From Streptomyces venezuelae (GTDB lineage Bacteria > Actinomycetota > Actinomycetes > Streptomycetales > Streptomycetaceae): a DNA stretch of 64,000 nt. Below, one piece after another: positions 1 through 9,402 of this stretch. Within the stretch, counting starts at the first letter, position 1. Every line of letters starts with the position of its first letter. The stretch is taken from assembly GCF_008642315.1 (NCBI RefSeq), contig NZ_CP029192.1, positions 124,001 to 188,000 on the forward strand, in the 5' to 3' direction. Below the pieces are notes generated by a model that worked only from the letters and a program-made list of their open reading frames with translations, had not been told where the DNA came from and did no database searches. Position numbers and translations under genes: made by a program.

Positions 1-1
1 G

Positions 2-1405
2 GCCGACGCCGCACCCGCAACCGAGCCGGCCGGCGACCTGGACCCCACCGGCATCGCGCAGTTCACCCAGCCGATGCCGGTGCCCAAGGTGCTGCAGCCC
101 AGCGCGGTGTCCAGCACCACCACCTACTACAAGATGACCATGAAGGAGGTCGACGTCCAGCTCGTGCCCGGCTACACCAGCCGGGTGCGGACCTTCAACG
201 GCAGCTTCCCCGGCCCCGTGATCAAGGCGGTCTCCGGGCGGCGCGTCGTGGTCCAGCAGACCAACCAGCTGCCCGTGCCCGCCTCGGTCCACCTGCACGG
301 CGCGCACGTGCCCCAGAGCAGCGACGGCTCGCCCATGGACCTGATCGCGGCCGGCGGCGGCACCAAGACCTACACGTACCCCAACAGCCAGCCGCACGCG
401 AATCTGTGGCTGCACGACCACGCCCACCACTACGAGGCGGAGACCGTCTACCGCGGGCTGAGCGGCTTCTACCTGCTCACCGACACCGAGGAGCAGAAGC
501 TGAGCCTGCCCTCGGGGGCCTACGACGTGCCGATCGGGCTGAGCGACGCGCGCCTGGACGACACCGGTCAGCTCGTGTACGCGATGGGCGACCGCAAGCG
601 CCGCGTGCTGCTGGCCAACGGCCGGGCCTGGCCCTACTTCCAGGTCGCCGCCCGCAAGTACCGTCTGCGCCTGTTCAACATGTCCAACATGCGCTTCTAC
701 ACGCTCAAGCTGGCCGACGGCTCGGCGTTCCAGCAGATCGGCGGGGACGGCGGGCTGCTGGAGAAGCCGGTGGAGGCGACCTCGGTGGCGCTGTCGCCCG
801 GTGAACGCGCCGACCTGGTCGTGGACTTCTCGCGGTACGCCGAGGGCACCACGCTGGTCCTGGAGAACACCGCGGCGCGCTACCCCGACGATCCCGCCGA
901 GCAGATCGGGCGGGTCCTGCAGTTCCGGGTGGGTGCTCCGGCCGCCGACGCCAGCCGGGTGCCGGCCACCCTGCGCACGCTGCCCCCGCTGGGCACCGCC
1001 ACCGTCAACCGCAGCTTCGAGCTGTACACGGACGAGAGCGGGGCGACGATGGACTCCTCCATCAACGGCAAGACCTACGACATGGACCGGATCGACACCG
1101 AGGTCGAGTACGGGGCCACGGAGATCTGGTCGGTGCGCAACGCCAACACCCGCGTGCCGCACAACTTCCACATGCACCTGGTGCAGTTCCGGGTGCTGGA
1201 GCGGGGCGGCAAGCCGGTCACCTCCGGGCCGGAGAGCGGGCTGAAGGACACCGTGTCCGTGATGCCCGGGGAGACGGTCAAGCTGCAGGCGACGTTCACC
1301 GGCTACGAGGGCACGTACGTGTACCACTGCCACATGTTCGACCACGCGGCGATGGGCATGATGGCGAACTTCCGTGTCACCCGGGCCCGGAGCGTCCGCC
1401 GCTGA
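2..1405 (+). CDS. Multicopper oxidase (5' truncated by window edge)
   Basis: Laccase/bilirubin-oxidase type multicopper oxidase that would oxidise phenolic or aminophenolic substrates with reduction of oxygen to water. The frame is open to the window edge, so the N terminus (in this family often a Tat signal peptide) is missing. The paired His copper motifs are all visible: HLHGAH and LWLHDHAHH in the N-terminal cupredoxin domain, HNFHMHL and the C-terminal HCHMFDHAAMGMM, which supplies the type-1 Cys, His and Met ligands. It converges on the polyprenyl synthase gene. Being next to a phenazine operon suggests a role in oxidising or coupling the product, but that is inference; a housekeeping oxidase at the cluster border is equally possible. 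Confidence 0.9.
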   Translation, partial: ADAAPATEPAGDLDPTGIAQFTQPMPVPKVLQPSAVSSTTTYYKMTMKEVDVQLVPGYTSRVRTFNGSFPGPVIKAVSGRRVVVQQTNQLPVPASVHLHGAHVPQSSDGSPMDLIAAGGGTKTYTYPNSQPHANLWLHDHAHHYEAETVYRGLSGFYLLTDTEEQKLSLPSGAYDVPIGLSDARLDDTGQLVYAMGDRKRRVLLANGRAWPYFQVAARKYRLRLFNMSNMRFYTLKLADGSAFQQIGGDGGLLEKPVEATSVALSPGERADLVVDFSRYAEGTTLVLENTAARYPDDPAEQIGRVLQFRVGAPAADASRVPATLRTLPPLGTATVNRSFELYTDESGATMDSSINGKTYDMDRIDTEVEYGATEIWSVRNANTRVPHNFHMHLVQFRVLERGGKPVTSGPESGLKDTVSVMPGETVKLQATFTGYEGTYVYHCHMFDHAAMGMMANFRVTRARSVRR

Positions 1406-1452
1406 CCGGCACCCCGGCCCGGCCCCTCGATCGTGCGGGGGCCCGGCCGGGT

Positions 1453-1494
1453 CCGGGCAAAAAAAATGACGGCCCCGGGACATCCGGGGCCGTC
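1453..1494 (-). terminator. Intrinsic terminator of the polyprenyl synthase transcript
   Basis: A perfect 11-bp stem (GACGGCCCCGG / CCGGGGCCGTC, 5-base loop) is followed, reading on the minus strand, by a run of eight T. This is a textbook intrinsic terminator just after the stop codon of the leftward polyprenyl synthase gene, in the convergent gap with the multicopper oxidase. Confidence 0.88.
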
Positions 1495-1531
1495 GGGCTG
1501 TGCGGGCGCACCGCGCACCGGGGCGGTGGGG

Positions 1532-2653
1532 TCAGGAGGTGCGCTGGGTGGCGCTGATGGCCAGGGCGCGCAGCTGGTCCTTGGCCTCGGCGCCGGTGCG
1601 GCTGGTCTCCAGCGCGGCAAGGGCCCGTTCGGTGCGGGCGGTGATGTCGCGTTCGACGTGGGCGACGGCGCCGACGTCGGTGATGATGGCGCGCATCGTG
1701 TCCAGTTCGTCGGCGGTGACGTCCGTGCCGATCTTCGTGCGGAGGAACTTCGCGGCGTCCGGGTCGCGGTCGTCGGCGTAGCGCAGGGCGAGGGCGAACA
1801 GCACGGTGCGCTTGCCCTGGATCAGGTCGCCGCCGGAGGGCTTGCCGGTCTCCTGCGGGGTGCCGAAGACGCCCAGCAGGTCGTCGCGCAGCTGGAAGGC
1901 GATGCCGATGTCGAGGCCGAAGGCGCGGTAGGCGGCGATGAGTTCGCTGTCCGCGCCGGCGATCGCGGCGCCGATGTGCAGCGGGCGTTCGACCGTGTAG
2001 GAGGCGGTCTTGTAGTGGTTGACCAGCAGCGGGGTGTCGATGTCCTCGGCGGCGGAGGCCTCGGCGGTCAGGTCGAGCAGCTGGCCGCACAGGACCTCGG
2101 TGCGCAGCGCCGACCAGATGGGGGCGATCCGCTCCTGGGCGGTGGCGGGCAGCCCGGAGGTGCGGATCATGTCATCCGCCCAGGCCTGGGCGAGGTCGCC
2201 GATGAGGATCGCGGCGCCGGTGCCGAACAGGTCGGCCTCCCCCGACCAGCAGCGGGCGCGGTGGTGGTCGGCGAACATGACGTGCGCGGCGGCGGCGCCG
2301 CGGCGGGTGGGGGCGGCGTCGATGACGTCGTCGTGGATGAGGGCCGAGGCGTGCAGCAGTTCCAGGGCGGCGCAGGTGCGCAGGACGGCCCAGGCGCTGG
2401 GTCCTTCGCCGTTGCCGCCGGCGCCGAGCCAGCCCAGGCGGGCGAAGGTGGGCCGGATGCGTTTGCCGCCGCGCAGCACGTAGCTCTCCAGCTCGGCGAC
2501 CGTGGCCGTGTAGGCCGGGCTGATGGCCGCGGCCTCGGCCCGGCGGGCGGCGAAGAACTCCCGCAGCGCGCCGTCGAAGGCACCGGCGGCACCGACGCCG
2601 TCGAGGCCGTCGGTGCGGGGGGCGGCCCCGGGACGGGGTCGGGTACTGGTCAT
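1532..2653 (-). CDS. Polyprenyl diphosphate synthase 1 (likely GGPP-type)
   Basis: Trans-isoprenyl diphosphate synthase (373 aa), condensing IPP with allylic diphosphates. The GGKRIRP signature, first Asp-rich motif HDDVID and second motif RDDLLG are present, followed by GKPSGGDLIQGKRT. The residues 4 and 5 positions before the first DD are Ala and Ser, small as in GGPP synthases and unlike the aromatic residues of FPP synthases, so a C20 (or at least longer than C15) product is predicted. The ATG start begins MTSTRPRPG; a longer open frame upstream runs through the promoter and is not credible. The gene has its own operator upstream and terminator downstream, so it is probably a separate transcript from the phz operon. 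Confidence 0.9.
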   Translation of the reverse strand: MTSTRPRPGAAPRTDGLDGVGAAGAFDGALREFFAARRAEAAAISPAYTATVAELESYVLRGGKRIRPTFARLGWLGAGGNGEGPSAWAVLRTCAALELLHASALIHDDVIDAAPTRRGAAAAHVMFADHHRARCWSGEADLFGTGAAILIGDLAQAWADDMIRTSGLPATAQERIAPIWSALRTEVLCGQLLDLTAEASAAEDIDTPLLVNHYKTASYTVERPLHIGAAIAGADSELIAAYRAFGLDIGIAFQLRDDLLGVFGTPQETGKPSGGDLIQGKRTVLFALALRYADDRDPDAAKFLRTKIGTDVTADELDTMRAIITDVGAVAHVERDITARTERALAALETSRTGAEAKDQLRALAISATQRTS

Positions 2654-2720
2654 GCTGTCCCTATCTGTGGGTATGGGCGGACCCGTGGTGAACAGGGCGG
2701 GCCCGTGGTGAAAATGCGGG

Positions 2721-2768
2721 GTGACGCGCGTCACCTCACATTTCGGCGGTCTGTTTCGTCGTATAGGG
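2721..2768 (-). promoter_or_regulatory. Palindromic operator GTGAC-N4-GTCAC plus conserved box before polyprenyl synthase 1
   Basis: A perfect palindrome GTGACGCGCGTCAC lies about 68 bp before the start codon. It matches the arms of the palindromes before the phz, mevalonate and naphthoquinone operons. Immediately upstream in transcription direction is a block (minus strand TACGACGAAACAG, then AATGTGAGG) that is closely repeated before metK. No protein binding is shown; operator function is inferred from recurrence and position. Confidence 0.6.
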
Positions 2769-3069
2769 CAGAGACCGCGACGCGGTGCGGGCCCCGTCCC
2801 CCGGCAGCCCGCCCGCGGCGCCCGGTCGCCTGGGACTTCGGCTCCGAAGTCGCTCACCCCTATGCCAGGAGAATGTCGTGGACGTGATCTCGATTCGCGG
2901 ATCACCAGGCCCGCCCGCGCCGCGGGCCGCCCCGGGCTGATATGCCGCGCATGCGGTGCGATGTCCCACGGGCGCCCGCCAGACGGCCCCTGAGCCGGGC
3001 CCGTGCGTACTGTCCGGCTCCCCCGCCCGCAGCGGCGGGCCCCGGCTCAGGGTGCCTTGATTCCCCCGC

Positions 3070-3099
3070 GGGGCCGCCGGCCGTCAGGCCGGCGGCCCC
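3070..3099 (-). terminator. Strong hairpin closing the phz operon
   Basis: A perfect 13-bp GC stem (left arm GGGGCCGCCGGCC, loop GTCA) lies about 50 bp beyond the last phz gene. There is no T-tract on the minus-strand side; a short T-rich tract follows on the plus-strand side. It is the likely end of the phz transcript and separates it from polyprenyl synthase 1. Confidence 0.6.
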
Positions 3100-3147
3100 G
3101 GTTTTCTTCCCGGCCGTGCACCGGGCGCGCCGGTGGGCCGGGGCGGG

Positions 3148-3654
3148 TCAGGAGGGGATCCAGTCCCGCTGGATGTGCGGGGTCTGGATGCTCAGGGCCC
3201 GCATGTGCTCGATGGGGTTGGTGTATTCGCGGCTGGCGGCGATGCGTCCGTCGTCCAGGGTGAAGCCGTGGATGAAGTGGTTGCGGTAGGTGCCCTCGGG
3301 ATAGCCGGGGAAGCGGATGGTGCCCTCGCCGTCGCACTCCACCCAGATGAGCGCCGGGTCCTGGGTCTCGTAGATCTGCACGTCGAACCACTGCCAGTCG
3401 GGCAGCACCTTCAGCGACAGCTCGCCGTGCTTTTGCAGCTTGGCGCGGCCCTGGACCACGATGGGCCGGCCGATGTCGGTGTTGAACAGGGCCGCGGTGC
3501 CGTCCTCGGTGTAGAGGGTGTAGCGGCGCAGCCGGGCCTGGGGGCCGGTCTCCATGTACTGCTCCACCGCCCGCCGGTTGCGGGCGCGCAGCTCGAGGTG
3601 GCTGGTGAACACCGGGGTGGCGGGGGCGCTGTGGGCGGTCTGGGGCGAGGTCAT
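3148..3654 (-). CDS. phzA: PhzA/PhzB-family phenazine condensation protein (second copy)
   Basis: SnoaL-fold protein of 168 aa, the normal PhzA/PhzB length. The family promotes condensation of two aminoketone units to form the phenazine tricycle. Family motifs are ELRARNRRAVEQYM near the N terminus, WVECDGEG, FPGYPEGTYRNHFIH, and REYTNP, whose Glu matches the catalytic acid of PhzB. It is the last gene of the phz operon and a diverged paralogue of the first gene. The start MTSPQTAH gives the expected N terminus; the longer upstream frame has no family similarity. Which copy is the more active one cannot be told from sequence. Confidence 0.93.
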   Translation of the reverse strand: MTSPQTAHSAPATPVFTSHLELRARNRRAVEQYMETGPQARLRRYTLYTEDGTAALFNTDIGRPIVVQGRAKLQKHGELSLKVLPDWQWFDVQIYETQDPALIWVECDGEGTIRFPGYPEGTYRNHFIHGFTLDDGRIAASREYTNPIEHMRALSIQTPHIQRDWIPS

Positions 3655-3760
3655 GGGCGTCTCCGGGTGGCTCGGCGAGAAGCGGGAGCGCCCCGGCGCG
3701 CCGCCGGGCGGCGGGCGGCCGGGGCGGCGGGCGGCCGGGGCGGCCGGGGGTGGTGGGGTG

Positions 3761-4453
3761 TCAGGGCTGCAGGCGGGTGGTGCTCCAGCCGCTGTCGGTG
3801 CGCTCGTAGCGCAGGCGCTCGTGGAGCCGGTCGGTGCCGTTGGCCCAGAACTCCACCGCGTCGGGCTCCAGGCACAGGCCCACGAAGGTGTCCGGGCAGG
3901 GCAGCGGGCGGGCCGGGGTGCCAAGGCGCAGCGCCTCGGCGCGGATCTCCTCGAAGTGCTCCAGGTCGCGGACCGGCTGGCTCTGCTGGGAGACGCTGGT
4001 CATGGCGTGGGTGAACACCGCGCGGGCCGCCCACAGTTGTTCGGCCTGCTCCCGCGGCAGCCGGCGCACCGGGCCGGACAGCGTGATCTGCTGGCTGGTC
4101 TCGCGCCAGTACAGGACGCCGGAGGCGTAGGGGTTGGCGGCCAGTTCGCGGCCCTTGCGGCTGCCGGCGTGGGTGATGAACACGATGCCGGTGTCGGTGA
4201 CCTGGTTGACGGCCAGGATCCGCGAGGAGGGCCGGCCCTGCTCGTCGGCGGTGGCCAGGGCCAGGGCGCGCGGTTCGCGCACGCCCTGCTCGGTGGCGGT
4301 CTTGAGCCAGGCGGCCAGCAGTCCCATCGGCTCGGCCGGCGGGGTGCGGAACTCGGGGAAGTCGACGTCGAGGGTGGCGGTCAGGGTCTCCGAGCGCCGC
4401 GCCGGGCTGTCGCCGGGCGCCGGGGCGGGGCGGGGCGGGGTCAGGTCGGGCAT
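3761..4453 (-). CDS. phzG: PhzG, FMN-dependent phenazine oxidase
   Basis: Member of the pyridoxamine 5'-phosphate oxidase fold (230 aa; PhzG is usually about 210-220). PhzG oxidises the reduced tricyclic intermediate after the PhzA/B condensation, limiting formation of unstable hexahydrophenazines. Seen motifs are RALALATADEQGRPSSRIL, FITHAGSRKGRELAANP (FMN-binding region), LYWRETSQQITLSG and the C-terminal FWANGTDRLHERLRY, which matches the PNPOx-type end. It lies between phzE and the second phzA/B gene on one strand with about 100-bp gaps. The N-terminal 20 residues are Pro-rich and may not be structured. Confidence 0.93.
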   Translation of the reverse strand: MPDLTPPRPAPAPGDSPARRSETLTATLDVDFPEFRTPPAEPMGLLAAWLKTATEQGVREPRALALATADEQGRPSSRILAVNQVTDTGIVFITHAGSRKGRELAANPYASGVLYWRETSQQITLSGPVRRLPREQAEQLWAARAVFTHAMTSVSQQSQPVRDLEHFEEIRAEALRLGTPARPLPCPDTFVGLCLEPDAVEFWANGTDRLHERLRYERTDSGWSTTRLQP

Positions 4454-4561
4454 GTGGTGGTCCTTGTCTGGTGGCGGGGCGTCCGGGCGGGCGGGGCGGG
4501 GCCGGGCCGGCGCGCGGGGGTGGGCGCCGGCCCGGCGGTTGGGTGGGGGCTCTGCGGGCTC

Positions 4562-6505
4562 TCAGGCCGGGTCGGGGGTGCGGGCCGGGGCCAGCAGGCC
4601 GGCCAGGGCGGTGCCCACGATGCGGGGTCCCTGCCGGGTCAGGACGGACTCGGGGTGGAACTGCAGGGAGGCGAAGCCCGGCCCGGCCAGGGCGTGCACC
4701 TCGCCGGTGGCCGCCTCCCGGCTGACCCGGATGGTGCCCCCGCCCGGTACGGCAGTTGCGGCGGCGGTGAACTCGTCGTGCTCGCTGAGCAGGGCGAAGG
4801 TGTTGTAGAAGCCGACGTGTTCGGTGGCGCCGAACAGGCCGATCTCCTTTTGCACGCCCTGGTTGGGCACGCTGCGGCGGCGCAGCGGCAGGCCCAGCTG
4901 GAGTCCCAGGACCTGGTGGCTGAGGCAGACGGCCAGGAAGGGCCGCTGTTCGCGCAGCAGGGTGGCGATGGCGGTGTGCAGGTGGCGCATCTTGGGGTGG
5001 GCCACCTCCTGCGGGTCGCCCGGGCCCGGTCCCATCACGACCAGGTCGTGGCCGGTGAAGGTGTAGTCCTCGTCGTAGCGGCGCACCGTCACGTGCAGGC
5101 CCAGGGAGCGCAGTTGCTGGTCGATCATCGAGGTGAAGGTGTCCTCGGCGTCCACCACCAGCACCCGGCGCCCGGCCAGTTCGGGCCGGGCGGCGGCGCG
5201 GGCGGAGGTGTCGGAGAGCCAGAACCCGGCGATGGAGTCGTTACGCAGTTCCAGGGCCCGGCGCACGCTGGGGTGGTCGGCGAAGCGTTGCGTGGTGTCG
5301 CCGTTGAGGGCGGCGACCAGTCCGGCCGCCTTGGCGCGGGTCTCGGCGGCCTCCGAGGCGGGCTCGGAGTGGCGCACGATGGTCGCGCCGACGCCGATGG
5401 CCAGGCGTCCTTGCGGGCTGATGTCGGCGGTGCGGATCAGGATCGCGGAGTCCATCACGCGCCGTCCCGCGCCGTCGCGGCCGATCAGGGCGGCGGCGCC
5501 GCTGTAGTAGCCGCGGCCGCCGGGCTCGTACTGCTGGATGATGCGGCAGGCGCTCTCCAGCGGGCTGCCGGTGACGGTGGGCGCGAACATCGTCTCGCGC
5601 AGGATGTCGCGCACGTCGCGGTCGCTGCGTCCCTCGATGAAGTACTCGGTGTGCGCGACCTTGGCCATTTCCTTGAGGTAGGGGCCCACCACGCGGCCGC
5701 CGCCCTCGCAGATGCGGGCCATCATCTTCAGTTCCTCGTCCAGCACCATGTACAGCTCGTCGGTCTCCTTGCGGTCGCCGAGGAACTCCAGGACGCCGGA
5801 GAGGGTGGAGCCCGAGGGCGGGTAGCGGTAGGTGCCGCTGATCGGGTTCATCACCGCCAGGCCGTCCTGGAGGCTGATGTGGCGCTCGGGCGAGGCGCCG
5901 ACCAGGACGCGGCTGCCGGTGTGGATCAAAAACGTCCAGTGCGCGCCGGACTCGCGCTCCAGCAGCCGGCGGAAGAGGGCCGGGGCGCTGGCCGGCCCGT
6001 AGGCGGTGATGTCGGCGACGAAGGTGCGCTTGATGACGAAGTTCGCGCCCTCCCCGGTGCCGATCATCTCCTTGGTGATGCGGCGCACCACGTCCTCGTA
6101 GGCGGTGTCGTCCACGTCGAAGCCGCCGCCGGCCAGGGTGGTGGGCACGTCGGTGATCTGGGCCAGGGCCCGGGCCAGGGGGATCTGCTGCTGGCCGGTG
6201 ACGGTCATGGCCACCAGCGGGGTGCCGTCGTCGGCGCAGGCGAAGCCGCGTTCGGCCAGCTGCCGGTAGGGGACGATGACCAGCGTCTCGTGGTGGCCGC
6301 CGGGCCGGGTGGCCGCGGTGTCGGGCAGCGGGATGTCGGCCAGGGTGGCGGGGTGCGAGACGGCACCGGTGAGGACCTCGATGGTGTCGGGGCCCGTCGC
6401 GCCGGGCCGGTGCAGCAGCGCGAACGCCTCGGCGTGGCCCTCCAGGGCCGTATGGAGCAGGTCGGCGGCCGCGTCCGGGCCGCCGGGGGCGGGGTGTGGC
6501 CTCAT
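4562..6505 (-). CDS. phzE: PhzE, 2-amino-2-desoxyisochorismate synthase
   Basis: Fusion of a chorismate-utilising domain (about residues 1-420) with a type-1 glutamine amidotransferase domain (about 450-640), 647 aa, close to the roughly 630 of known PhzE. It converts chorismate and glutamine-derived ammonia into ADIC, the committed phenazine step. Visible are [19 protein letters not shown] and [14 protein letters not shown] in the synthase part, and the amidotransferase Cys in AVCLSHQ with the His-Glu of FHPES. The ATG overlaps the phzD stop codon (ATGA), so the two are translationally coupled. A longer upstream frame inside phzD is rejected. Confidence 0.96.
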   Translation of the reverse strand: MRPHPAPGGPDAAADLLHTALEGHAEAFALLHRPGATGPDTIEVLTGAVSHPATLADIPLPDTAATRPGGHHETLVIVPYRQLAERGFACADDGTPLVAMTVTGQQQIPLARALAQITDVPTTLAGGGFDVDDTAYEDVVRRITKEMIGTGEGANFVIKRTFVADITAYGPASAPALFRRLLERESGAHWTFLIHTGSRVLVGASPERHISLQDGLAVMNPISGTYRYPPSGSTLSGVLEFLGDRKETDELYMVLDEELKMMARICEGGGRVVGPYLKEMAKVAHTEYFIEGRSDRDVRDILRETMFAPTVTGSPLESACRIIQQYEPGGRGYYSGAAALIGRDGAGRRVMDSAILIRTADISPQGRLAIGVGATIVRHSEPASEAAETRAKAAGLVAALNGDTTQRFADHPSVRRALELRNDSIAGFWLSDTSARAAARPELAGRRVLVVDAEDTFTSMIDQQLRSLGLHVTVRRYDEDYTFTGHDLVVMGPGPGDPQEVAHPKMRHLHTAIATLLREQRPFLAVCLSHQVLGLQLGLPLRRRSVPNQGVQKEIGLFGATEHVGFYNTFALLSEHDEFTAAATAVPGGGTIRVSREAATGEVHALAGPGFASLQFHPESVLTRQGPRIVGTALAGLLAPARTPDPA

Positions 6506-7125
6506 GCGAACAGCCCCTTGACGGTGGTGACCCGGGCGCAGCGTTCGGCGGCGTAGGTGAGGGCCGAGCGGTGGTAGTCCTGGGAGAAGTCGGCGGTGGC
6601 GTCGGCGACGAAGAACGGCTGGATGTCGTGGGTGAAGGCGTCCACGGCGGTGGCCAGCACGCCCACGTGGGCGTAGACGCCGCACAGGATGAGCTGGTCG
6701 CGGCCGGCGGCGCGCATCCGCTGCAGCAGGTCGGTGTTGAAGAAGGCGCTGTAGCGCCACTTGGTGAGCAGCCAGTCCGTCGCGGCCGGGGCGAGGGCGT
6801 CCACGACCTGGCGGTCCTCGGGCTCGGGCCGCATGCCCGGGCCCCAGAAGTCCTTGAGCAGGCCGCGCTGTTCCTCGCTCATGCCGCCGGGCTGGGCGGT
6901 GTAGGCGACGGGGATGCCCAGGGCGGCGCACCGGTCGCGCAACTGCGCGGCGTTGTCGATGAGTTGGCGGCGCAGGGGGTCGGGGAAGGGCTTGAGGAAG
7001 TAGCGCTGCATGTCGTGGACCAGCAGGACCGACCGGTCGGCTCGGGCGGTCCAGGTCACGGCGGGTGCGGGCAGGTCGCCGTCGGCGGGCAGCGGGTAGG
7101 GCTGGATGGCGGGTATGCCGGTCAT
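6502..7125 (-). CDS. phzD: PhzD, isochorismatase-type hydrolase
   Basis: Cysteine-hydrolase-fold enzyme (207 aa) that cleaves the enol-pyruvyl ether of ADIC to give trans-2,3-dihydro-3-hydroxyanthranilate and pyruvate. Characteristic PhzD blocks are present: [11 protein letters not shown] (catalytic Asp), [30 protein letters not shown] (catalytic Lys) and [11 protein letters not shown], where PhzD-type enzymes lack the nucleophilic Cys of related hydrolases. Length and N terminus ([13 protein letters not shown]) match characterised PhzD proteins. It is fourth-to-last in the phz operon and overlaps phzE. Confidence 0.96.
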   Translation of the reverse strand: MTGIPAIQPYPLPADGDLPAPAVTWTARADRSVLLVHDMQRYFLKPFPDPLRRQLIDNAAQLRDRCAALGIPVAYTAQPGGMSEEQRGLLKDFWGPGMRPEPEDRQVVDALAPAATDWLLTKWRYSAFFNTDLLQRMRAAGRDQLILCGVYAHVGVLATAVDAFTHDIQPFFVADATADFSQDYHRSALTYAAERCARVTTVKGLFA

Positions 7126-7243
7126 GGCTCAGTCCTCGGCTTGGTGCGGGGCGCGTGCGGGCGCGGGGGCGGCGGCGCCGGGGGCTCGGCGCGGGCGCCG
7201 GGCGGCGCGGTGTCGGGCGCCGGGGCGGCGGGCCGCGGCCGGG

Positions 7244-8419
7244 TCAGGCGGTCCAGGCCGAGACCACGGACAGGGCCTGGGCGGGGTTGAGGCGGGGGTC
7301 GCAGCACGAGAGGTAGCGCTCGCCCACCCGGTCCAGGTCGGCCTCGGTGCCGGCGCACTCGGTGACGTCGTCGGGGGTGGCCTCCAGGTGCAGGCCGCCG
7401 GCGGTGCCGCCGGCGGCGGTCACCGCCTGCACGAAGGCGGTGACCTCCCGCTGCACGGTCCCCACCAGGCGGGTCTTGTAGCCGCCGGGGGCGGTGACGG
7501 TGTTGCCGTGCACCGGGTCGCTCAGCCAGATGACCGGGTGGCCGGCCTCGCGGACGGCCTCCACCAGCGGCGGCAGCCGGTCGGCGACCGCGTTCGCGCC
7601 CATCCGGGCGATCAAGGTCAGGCGTCCCGGGTCGCGCCAGGGGTCCAGCCGCTCGCACAGGGCCAGCAGTTCGGCCGCTTCCATGGAGGGGCCCACCTTG
7701 CAGGCCACCGGGTTGCTGACCTGGGACAGCAGCGCCACGTGCGCGCCCTCCACCTGCCGGGTGCGCTCCCCGATCCAGGGCCAGTGCGTGGAGCCCAGGA
7801 ACATCCGGCCCTTGTCGTCCATGCGCAGCATGGGCGTCTCGTAGTCCAGCAGCAGCGCCTCGTGGCTGGTCCACACCGGCGGCTGCACCACGGCGCGTTT
7901 GGCGGCCCGCTCCCGCCAGCCCAGGTGTTCCATGATGTCCCCGGCGGCCATGTAGCCGGTGAGGATGCGCAGCGGGTCGGGGCGCCGGCTCTCCACGTCG
8001 GGCTCGGGCCCGTTGACCATGTGCCCGCGGAAGACGGGCAGTTCGACGCCGTCGACGTGTTCGGTGGGCTTGGAGCGGGGTTTGGCGAACTGGCCCGCGA
8101 TCCGGCCCACGCGCAGCACGGGCCGGCCGGTGATCAGGCCGAGCGAGCCGGCCAGCATCTCCAGCAGGGCGGCCTTGCGGGCCACGTGGGGGCGGGTGCA
8201 CTCCTGGGGGTCCTCCGCGCAGTCCCCGGACTGCAGCACCATCGCCTCGCCCAGCGCCACCTTGCCCAGCAGGGTGCGCAGCGTGGCCAGGTCGTCGCCC
8301 TCGACCAGGGCGGGGCGGGCGGCCAGGGCCTCGCCCACGCGGTTCAGCTGGGGCAGGTCGCTCCACTCGGGTTGTTGTAGTGCCCCGCGGATGCGAATCT
8401 CCCGTATAACGTCTTTCAT
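7244..8419 (-). CDS. phzC: PhzC, class II DAHP synthase
   Basis: Plant-type (class II) 3-deoxy-D-arabino-heptulosonate-7-phosphate synthase, 391 aa, boosting shikimate flux for phenazine formation. Diagnostic motifs are LQSGDCAED near residue 63, STHWPWIGERTRQ, NPVACKVGPSM and HLEATPDDVTECAG. At about 390 aa it is shorter than the roughly 460-aa primary-metabolism AroH type of actinomycetes, as usual for PhzC, which lacks the extra regulatory elements and is typically insensitive to aromatic amino acids (family knowledge). It follows phzB after about 30 bp in the same operon. Confidence 0.95.
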   Translation of the reverse strand: MKDVIREIRIRGALQQPEWSDLPQLNRVGEALAARPALVEGDDLATLRTLLGKVALGEAMVLQSGDCAEDPQECTRPHVARKAALLEMLAGSLGLITGRPVLRVGRIAGQFAKPRSKPTEHVDGVELPVFRGHMVNGPEPDVESRRPDPLRILTGYMAAGDIMEHLGWRERAAKRAVVQPPVWTSHEALLLDYETPMLRMDDKGRMFLGSTHWPWIGERTRQVEGAHVALLSQVSNPVACKVGPSMEAAELLALCERLDPWRDPGRLTLIARMGANAVADRLPPLVEAVREAGHPVIWLSDPVHGNTVTAPGGYKTRLVGTVQREVTAFVQAVTAAGGTAGGLHLEATPDDVTECAGTEADLDRVGERYLSCCDPRLNPAQALSVVSAWTA

Positions 8420-8451
8420 GACGTACTCCGATCCAGCGGTGGTATCGAATT

Positions 8452-8940
8452 TCAGGTGGGTATTCCCGTGCGCTTGATCTCGGGCACCGGAATGCCGAGG
8501 GCGCGCAGCTGCTGGAACGGGTTCATGAACTCGCGGTTACGCTTGATCTTCCCGTTCTCCAGTTCGAAGGAGTGCAGGAAGTGGTTTTCGTAGTAGCCCT
8601 CCGGGTAGTCACCGAAGCGGATCTTTCCGCGCCCGTCGCATTCCACCCAGATGTGGTTGGGGTCCTGCGTCTCGAAGATCTGGATGTTGTACCACTCCCA
8701 GTCCGGGAAGCAGCCCAGCGACCACACCGCGTGCTCGGCGAGCCGGTCCCGGCCCACCGTCTCCACCGGGGACCCGGTGTCGGTGGTCCACAGGCCGCCG
8801 CGGCCGTCCTCGGTGAACAGTTCGTGCCGGCGCAGCCGGTCCTGGCCCCGGGTGTGCATGTACTGCTCGACCGTGGCGCGGTTGGCGCGGCGCAGTTCGG
8901 CGGCGTCAGAAAAACCCTCGGCCGGTACGGAATCAGACAT
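8452..8940 (-). CDS. phzB: PhzB-family phenazine condensation protein (first gene of phz operon)
   Basis: 162-aa SnoaL-fold PhzA/PhzB protein. Motifs include ELRRANRATVEQYM, SLGCFPDWEWYNIQIFETQD, WVECDGRG, PEGYYENHFLHSFE and REFMNPFQQLRALGIPVPE, almost identical in pattern to known PhzB, with the catalytic Glu in REFMNP and a His in LAEHAVWSL. It catalyses or organises the self-condensation of the PhzF product. The ATG is preceded by an AGGGGG ribosome site. It is the first gene of the operon, about 400 bp downstream of a promoter element shared with two other operons. Confidence 0.95.
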   Translation of the reverse strand: MSDSVPAEGFSDAAELRRANRATVEQYMHTRGQDRLRRHELFTEDGRGGLWTTDTGSPVETVGRDRLAEHAVWSLGCFPDWEWYNIQIFETQDPNHIWVECDGRGKIRFGDYPEGYYENHFLHSFELENGKIKRNREFMNPFQQLRALGIPVPEIKRTGIPT

Positions 8941-9339
8941 GGGTGTCCCCCTGTTTTTTGAGCATGCTTTGGGCGCGTGCGGATGGGCGGCACATGGGGG
9001 GGGAATGCGCAGCAGGCGCCGAAAGGCCCCCCGTAGGCCTCGTTCGATCTTGCCCGGTACGGCGGGGCAAAAGCAATACGATGGGGGCGCCCCGCCCCGG
9101 ACATGACACGGTTTTTGCCTTGTGGCATTCACTCTTTGCCATGCATCCGCCGGGCGGGGCGCGGTTATTCGGAATTCGGTATTCGGTACTCGGATTTACG
9201 GGGCCGCAGGCCGCGGCCGGGCCGGGCGCGCGGGCAGGCGGGGGCCGGGCGGCGGGGTGCGGCGGGGAGGTGGCTCACCCTGCGGCCGAGGGGCCCCGCG
9301 CTCCGCGAGGAGGGGGCACGGCTTTCGGGCAGGGGAGGC

Positions 9340-9402
9340 TTGCAGAAATAGTGACACGGCCCGCGCCCCGCACCAAGGGCCCTCCAAGGTGACGTGGGTC
9401 AC
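9340..9402 (-). promoter_or_regulatory. Shared promoter/operator element, copy 1 (phz operon)
   Basis: Reading on the minus strand: palindrome GTGACCCACGTCAC, then CTTGGTGCGG, then CCGTGTCACTATTTC. TTGGTG and CACTAT are separated by 17 bp and would serve as -35 and -10 boxes. The same arrangement, with matching intervening bases, recurs before the mevalonate kinase and tetrahydroxynaphthalene synthase operons. A 400-bp leader with short repeats of the type TATTCGG separates it from phzB. Confidence 0.7.

Noticed and set aside
3554..6556. Long plus-strand open frame opposite phzA, phzG and phzE
   Set aside because: Gly/Ala/Val low-complexity translation produced by high third-position GC on the real genes; no motifs and no ribosome site.
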